From assembly GCA_937900135.1 (NCBI GenBank), contig CALCDJ010000078.1, positions 128,585 through 192,584 of the forward strand: a stretch of DNA of 64,000 bases, in the 5' to 3' direction. The notes beneath the pieces were generated by a model, which searched no databases, was not told the DNA's origin, and saw only the letters and a list, made by a program, of their open reading frames with translations. The first letter of the stretch is position 1, and every line of letters starts with the position of its first letter. A program made the position numbers and the translations under genes. Shown here piece after piece: positions 59,449-64,000 of the stretch. The stretch is from an uncultured Blautia sp. Its GTDB lineage: Bacteria > Bacillota > Clostridia > Lachnospirales > Lachnospiraceae.

Positions 59449-62140
59449 TTACTTCCTTCCGGAAACTTCAGTAGTTTCGCTGCTCTGCCTCTGGAAGAAG
59501 AATAAGAGCAAAAGCCCAGCCAAGGTAAGAACAACGCCCAGATGAATCCCAGGTGTGGTATAACGAAATTCCACGCTGTGTGTTCCTTCCGAAAGTTCCG
59601 TTCCCAAAAACAATCCATTGGCTTTCTTTACTTCTGCTGCAGCGCCATCTACCATAAGCTTCCACCCTGGATGATACGGCACTGACAATACCAGAGCCCC
59701 GGGCTTGTCCATGGAAACCCACAGGGAAAGCTGATTCCCTTCTGTTTGAAGATCATCGATCTTTGCCGTTTCCCTTCTCTGGTTTGTCCACTGGTTCAGC
59801 GTATCCATTTTCTGACAGACCACCTTGAAGCTGTCAAAGGTATACTTGCCTTTCTGGCTGAAAGTCAGGCGGATTCTGGTCACTGGTTCTCCATGATATC
59901 CCATATGGAACAGAAAATCATCCCGCTCTGACTGAAAACGACTTCTTTTGGAACGGAGAGTCAGCGTTTCTGTATTGACACTTCCATCCTCCGGGACTTC
60001 TGCCCGCACTTCTCCCTGAGCCACCACCGATTCCTCAAACCACCGGGACGGGTGTTTGATCCGCCCATGATACTGAAATCCTTTCGCCTCCAGGTAGGTT
60101 TCACTGTCTTTTATCCCTGAAAACTCCAGTACACAGCTTCCTTCTTTTTTCTTTACCCGGAAACCGTTCTCAGAGAACACCACGCCATCCGCCTCTTTGA
60201 CCTGAAAAGGAATCTCCTGGGATGTAAACTCCGGTGTACATTCGGAAAGACTGCTGCAGTCCAAAAGTACCCCCTGCAAAAGAGCTTCCTGTTTCTCATA
60301 GAGGGACATCTTTCCAAAAGCATTTGGATCAAGGGCTTTCTGGTAGACATAGGCAAATGGCAGAGGATTAGAATCCGCATAGATCCGGATTTCTCCCGGA
60401 GCTTTTTCATTTCCGTCTATGGGTGCAAAACCATAAGGCACCTGTCCGTCTCTTCCCACAAAATACTTCATGGAAAAAAGCTTCATCAGCCAGGAGCGAT
60501 TGTCAATCCCATCAAAGATCTGTTCTGCAGGATTTAAAATCCCATGCTCCTGAAAAAATGAATTTACGCCAGGAGGCGCCACAGAAAAATAATACTGTCC
60601 CCCTTTGAGCCCATTGACCATAGCCGCATTATACAACGTATGAGGCGTATTCTGTCCATATCGGTAGCTGCCTGCGTCCGGCATGGAACGAAGTGTCTCA
60701 TAACAGCCCCCATGTACCGTCTCATATGCCTCTCCCGTTTCTTTATAACGTTCCAGTCTGGTAAACCCTTCCTCTGTCAGCCAGAATCCATTACAGATAT
60801 TCACCACGACACCTGCCCCCACGCTTCCGATCAGAAGGAGTTTCACACAGGCATTCCTGTTTTTTTGTCCAAGAAAAACAAAAATACCAATAGCCGTCAG
60901 AATCAGCTCCACTGCTGCCATCTCATTGCCCATACTTCTCATCTGTGGCATCCAGGCTGCATATCCCCCCAATAGAAGCCCAAAGAGCAGCAAAAGAATC
61001 CGTTCCTTCTTTTTCAGGCTGAAAAATTCCGGATACATCTTTACAAACAGATAGGAGAGGAACCATACCGTTACCCAGCTCCACCGGTTGCTCACATAAG
61101 AAAATCCATTCATGACATGACCGACCATGGGCACTGCATACATCGCTGCCAAAAAGATAGCGCCAACCTTCATTCCGGTGTATTTCTTTCGTTTCAGAAA
61201 CAGAACCCCCCAGTGATAAAGTGCCTACTCCGGCAACCCCTATGATGGTATATCGAGGCAGCCTGGAACCAATGAGACTAACCGGAAGCATCTGGTAAAA
61301 AGATTTTTTGTACAGCACAGGGACATAATCTGTCACCGCCATTCGTTCTGTACCAAGTACCGCCATCACTACCGGCAAAAGGATAACGGCAGAAATCATC
61401 AACCCTGTTACGCTATACAGGAAAAAACGCCAAAGAAGTCTTCCAAGGATCTTTCCATCAATCCGTTTATACAGCATAAAATAGCGAAAGATTCCATATA
61501 TTATTGTAGAGATTCCTAACATGTAAAAAAAATAAAAATTCGCCATTCCTGCCAGTCCCAGGGAAAGAATATAGACCAGAGGCTTTTTTCCTGCCAGAAT
61601 CTTATCTACGCCCAGGAAGATCAGCGGCAGATAGATACAGGGTCCGGCAAAGAAAGGATGATCGAATCCGGTAGTCAGAATCCATTGGGAGGTCATATAA
61701 ACCAGGGAGCCCAGCAAAACCGGGAGCTGACGATTCTTATGAAAAAAGCAGAATCTGGAAAACGTGATCCCGGCCAGATACATTCGCAGAAAGATCAGGA
61801 ATCCATAAAGATACTCTGTATAACGTTCTGGTACAAATACAGACAACAAATTCAAAGGATCTCCCAGCACATAATAATTCAGGGTGGTCACGATATCTGC
61901 CCCAAATCCAATATGAAGATCCCACATGGGAATTTCAAAGGTATGGGTCACAAAGATATTTCTCAGAATCGTTCGCAGATATCTTCCATAGTAAGCCAGG
62001 CTGATATAATGTTGTTTCAGACCATCGCTGTTCCAGATCATGGATTTTCCATAAGCCAGAAAGATCAGGCTGATTCCGCCAAAGATCAGAGCCGCCAAAA
62101 AGGTGTACTGTAAATAAAATCTTTTTCTGTTTTCTTTCAT
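59449..62140 (-). pseudogene. YfhO-family membrane glycosyltransferase-like gene, frameshifted
   Basis: Two overlapping frames together encode one YfhO-like protein of about 896 residues. The front part (start ATG 62140) has many membrane segments and LHIGFGADIVTTLNYYVLGDP and LPVLLGSLVYMTSQW. The second part (59449 to about 61200) continues with GHVMNGFSYVSNRWSWV, more membrane segments and a large extracellular domain ending in a last membrane helix. The break lies at a run of six G (61206-61211 on the plus strand as C). With five, the two parts join as GVGTLSLGVLFLKRKK. YfhO proteins take part in glycosylating lipoteichoic acid in Firmicutes. It may be a pseudogene, a phase-variable gene or a sequence error. 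Confidence 0.85.
61206..61211. other. Homopolymer run causing the yfhO frameshift
   Basis: Six consecutive C on the plus strand (six G in the coding strand). Removing one restores a single open frame through the whole gene. Confidence 0.8.
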
Positions 62141-62261
62141 GTTTTGTCATCTCCCATTTCTGTCCCGGACAACATAAACATACACGTTTTCCTTCTTCTT
62201 TGTCCCACATGACCGCAAACATACAGAAAAAGGCTTTCATTTTCTTTTTTATCCCATATTT

Positions 62262-63734
62262 TTAGATATGTTTCACTTCTGACCACGGACTGAATACCTT
62301 TTTCTTATCTGCACTGGTGCGGTTATAAGCGTGCAGCCCTACATAATACTTCCCACTGGGCACATTGGTAAAGGTTACTGTCACTGTGGAACCCTTATAA
62401 GCCTTCTGCACCAGCTTCCCATAGTTCAATGGACGATATTCCCTATTTACATAACCCATTGTTTTTCCAAGAACCACATCATAGCCGGTAGCATTGGCAC
62501 ATTTCGTATAGGTAACCTTCACAGTGCCATATTTTTCCTGCACCCTCACGATCTTCGGCGTGGAAGGAGTTACGGCTTTTACCTGAAAAGCCTTGGCAGA
62601 CGACCAGGGGCCATAAATCTTTTTGCCTCCGATTTCCCGGACACCACGGCAAAATGCATAGTAGGTACCTTTCTTCAGATAAAAAAAGTCATCCTCTTCC
62701 TGGGGGTTCCGGACAAAGGATTTTTTCGATGCGCTGTCCTTTTTCTTTCCTATGGCAAACTCATAAGACACCGCATTGGCTGCTCCCTTACCTCTTGCGA
62801 CTTTGATGGAATTTCCCGTTACTTTTACAGAAGAAATCGAAGGTCTGGCTGTAATCTCCGTGTTCAAAAGCTTGTAGGGAATGTTCTGAGCTTTTGCATA
62901 AGAAATGGCATAGCTTCCCTCCGGCGCATAAATCACCACCGAAGGGCTACCGGAAAAAGCAGTGGGACTGATTTCTTTTACCGATGACGGGATAGTGATC
63001 TTTTTCAGCGACGTACAGTCTGCAAAGGCATAGTCCTCAATTCTTTCAACTTGCTCCTGAATATCCACCTCCGTGATCTGTCTGCATCGTCTGAATGCGT
63101 GATGGCAGATTTTTCGTGTCATGGTTTCCTCTGGGTTGAAAATGACCACCTTGCCGGACAGGTTCCGGTATCCATAGGTTACATCTCCAAATGCATAGAT
63201 TACATCCTTGTAAACCTCAAAATCTTCATACGCATCCCTATCAACATGATGAAAACCGTGTGCGTCTGCAAACTCCTTCGCTGCGGAAGAATTCGTCTCA
63301 TTATAAGACTGCAGGAACGTCACACATTCCACGCCCTCAAAAGCATCCGGCGCAATTTCCTCCACATCCAGGTTTTCAAACACTGCGAGATTATAACATC
63401 CGGCAAAGGCACGCGGCCCTACTTTTGCGCATGTGTTGCTCACCCAGGCCAGATTGGTACAGCCGGCAAAGGCTTCTTCTCCTATCTCGGAAACGGATTT
63501 TCCGTGGATGGCGTCTGGAATGGTCACCCGTTCCCGGTTCGGGCCTTTGGTCACAACATAGGAATCGGTGGACGGCGCATAGGTAAATATGAATCCATCC
63601 TTCTTTACCTGTGCAGGAACCTGGGTTTCCTCCCTCTGGTTTTCCTGAAAACTGTACTCGGCAGCAGAAACAGGCATCACGCTTCCCACCGCAAGCATTC
63701 CAGAAAGTATCAGTGCTGTTATTTGTTTCTTCAT
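62262..63734 (-). CDS. Secreted leucine-rich-repeat (BspA-type) surface protein
   Basis: A 490-residue exported protein. The signal peptide ends at about residue 25 (PVSAA). Two blocks of BspA-type leucine-rich repeats follow. One has VSEIGEEAFAGCTNLAWV and VGPRAFAGCYNLAVF, the other ICHHAFRRCRQITEVDI and IEDYAFADCTSLKKITIPSSV. The last 190 residues form two fibronectin type III-like modules (SSVKVTGNSIKVARGKG, then PKIVRVQEKYGTVKVTYTKC). No sortase motif or wall-binding repeat is present. Such proteins in gut Clostridia often bind host or food material. The exact role is unknown. Confidence 0.88.
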   Translation of the reverse strand: MKKQITALILSGMLAVGSVMPVSAAEYSFQENQREETQVPAQVKKDGFIFTYAPSTDSYVVTKGPNRERVTIPDAIHGKSVSEIGEEAFAGCTNLAWVSNTCAKVGPRAFAGCYNLAVFENLDVEEIAPDAFEGVECVTFLQSYNETNSSAAKEFADAHGFHHVDRDAYEDFEVYKDVIYAFGDVTYGYRNLSGKVVIFNPEETMTRKICHHAFRRCRQITEVDIQEQVERIEDYAFADCTSLKKITIPSSVKEISPTAFSGSPSVVIYAPEGSYAISYAKAQNIPYKLLNTEITARPSISSVKVTGNSIKVARGKGAANAVSYEFAIGKKKDSASKKSFVRNPQEEDDFFYLKKGTYYAFCRGVREIGGKKIYGPWSSAKAFQVKAVTPSTPKIVRVQEKYGTVKVTYTKCANATGYDVVLGKTMGYVNREYRPLNYGKLVQKAYKGSTVTVTFTNVPSGKYYVGLHAYNRTSADKKKVFSPWSEVKHI

Positions 63735-64000
63735 ACGTAAAACCTCCTTTGTTTGATGAAAATAAAAAGTTCTCTATATTACAATAATACATGGCGAAAC
63801 TATTTTATTGCATGGTTTTAAAATATTTTATCATTTATTTTTCATTCAAAATAATCTGTCTCTTAAAACACCAAGAATAACTTTTTATTTTAGGTTTACA
63901 AATCCCAAAGATATTTCTCTATATGAAATGTAAGCGCTTAACAAAAATATAATCTCTCGGAATCCTGAGTGATTATGGTCAGCATAGCTGACAATGGACA
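63735..64000. other. AT-rich intergenic end of the window
   Basis: No gene is visible. It holds the AGGAGG site and presumably the promoter of the repeat protein on the minus strand. A short inverted repeat GTCAGC-ATA-GCTGAC lies at about 63979-63993. Confidence 0.5.

Noticed and set aside
1..64000. CRISPR arrays, insertion sequences, prophage or conjugative genes
   Set aside because: No repeated spacer pattern, transposase, integrase or terminal repeats were seen. The nearest to a repeat is the zinc-ribbon duplication.

Overview
The window looks like chromosome of an anaerobic, gut-type Clostridia, most probably a Lachnospiraceae of the Blautia kind. The evidence is the oxygen-sensitive enzymology ([FeFe]-hydrogenase maturases HydE and HydG, anaerobic CbiD/CbiF/CbiG cobalamin synthesis, a selenium-type molybdenum hydroxylase set), Gram-positive gene types (YfhO, YdjI/YdjG/YdjH, CoaX, LuxS) and moderate GC with strong intrinsic terminators. 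The genus is inference. I see no rRNA, tRNA, CRISPR array, insertion sequence or phage gene.

Left part (1-21.7 kb): a cobalamin operon cbiD-cbiF-cbiG runs leftwards off the edge, preceded by a complete regulatory leader (consensus promoter, cobalamin riboswitch, terminator). Next come a pseudouridine synthase overlapping a MATE transporter gene, a coenzyme A group coaBC-panT-coaX, a tRNA methyltransferase (mnmM), a lipoprotein cyclophilin, trpS, luxS and an SH3 lipoprotein. The hydE-hydG operon follows, led by a TM1266-type regulator and a leader that looks like an attenuator. An XdhC-like maturation factor, a cysteine desulfidase-type enzyme with its transporter, a PepV-like dipeptidase and a threonine aldolase close this part.

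Middle part (21.7-46 kb): one long leftward operon encodes a complete Opp peptide transporter (oppB-C-D-F and oppA). A metallo-aminopeptidase and a glycoside hydrolase lie inside the same operon, which suggests uptake and trimming of glycosylated peptides. After it come a flavodoxin-ferredoxin, a nitroreductase, a second MATE transporter behind an attenuator, a dihydropyrimidinase divergent from a YheO-like regulator, a membrane-stress trio like Bacillus YdjI-YdjG-YdjH, a small alarmone synthetase, a GH3 glycosidase with an AraC regulator, and a DUF1015 protein.

Right part (46-59 kb), the most interesting: ygeX-ygeY-ygeW-arcC (+ strand), two bacterial microcompartment (BMC) shell proteins (+ strand), and facing them an overlapping operon xdhA-xdhB-xdhC-yqeB-yqeC-mocA (- strand). 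This is most of the known selenium-linked purine/urate degradation set. A xanthine dehydrogenase would feed ring opening, then carbamoyl transfer and carbamate kinase would yield ATP, and 2,3-diaminopropionate would be split to pyruvate and ammonia. The shell genes suggest that part of this pathway is enclosed in, or attached to, a protein shell. No vertex (BMC-P) or BMC-T gene is present here.

The right end has a YfhO-like membrane glycosyltransferase gene broken by one extra base in a six-G run, then a secreted leucine-rich-repeat protein. Several operons (cbi, hydE, opp, MATE-2, xdh) share one design: promoter, structured leader, intrinsic terminator, then ribosome binding site.
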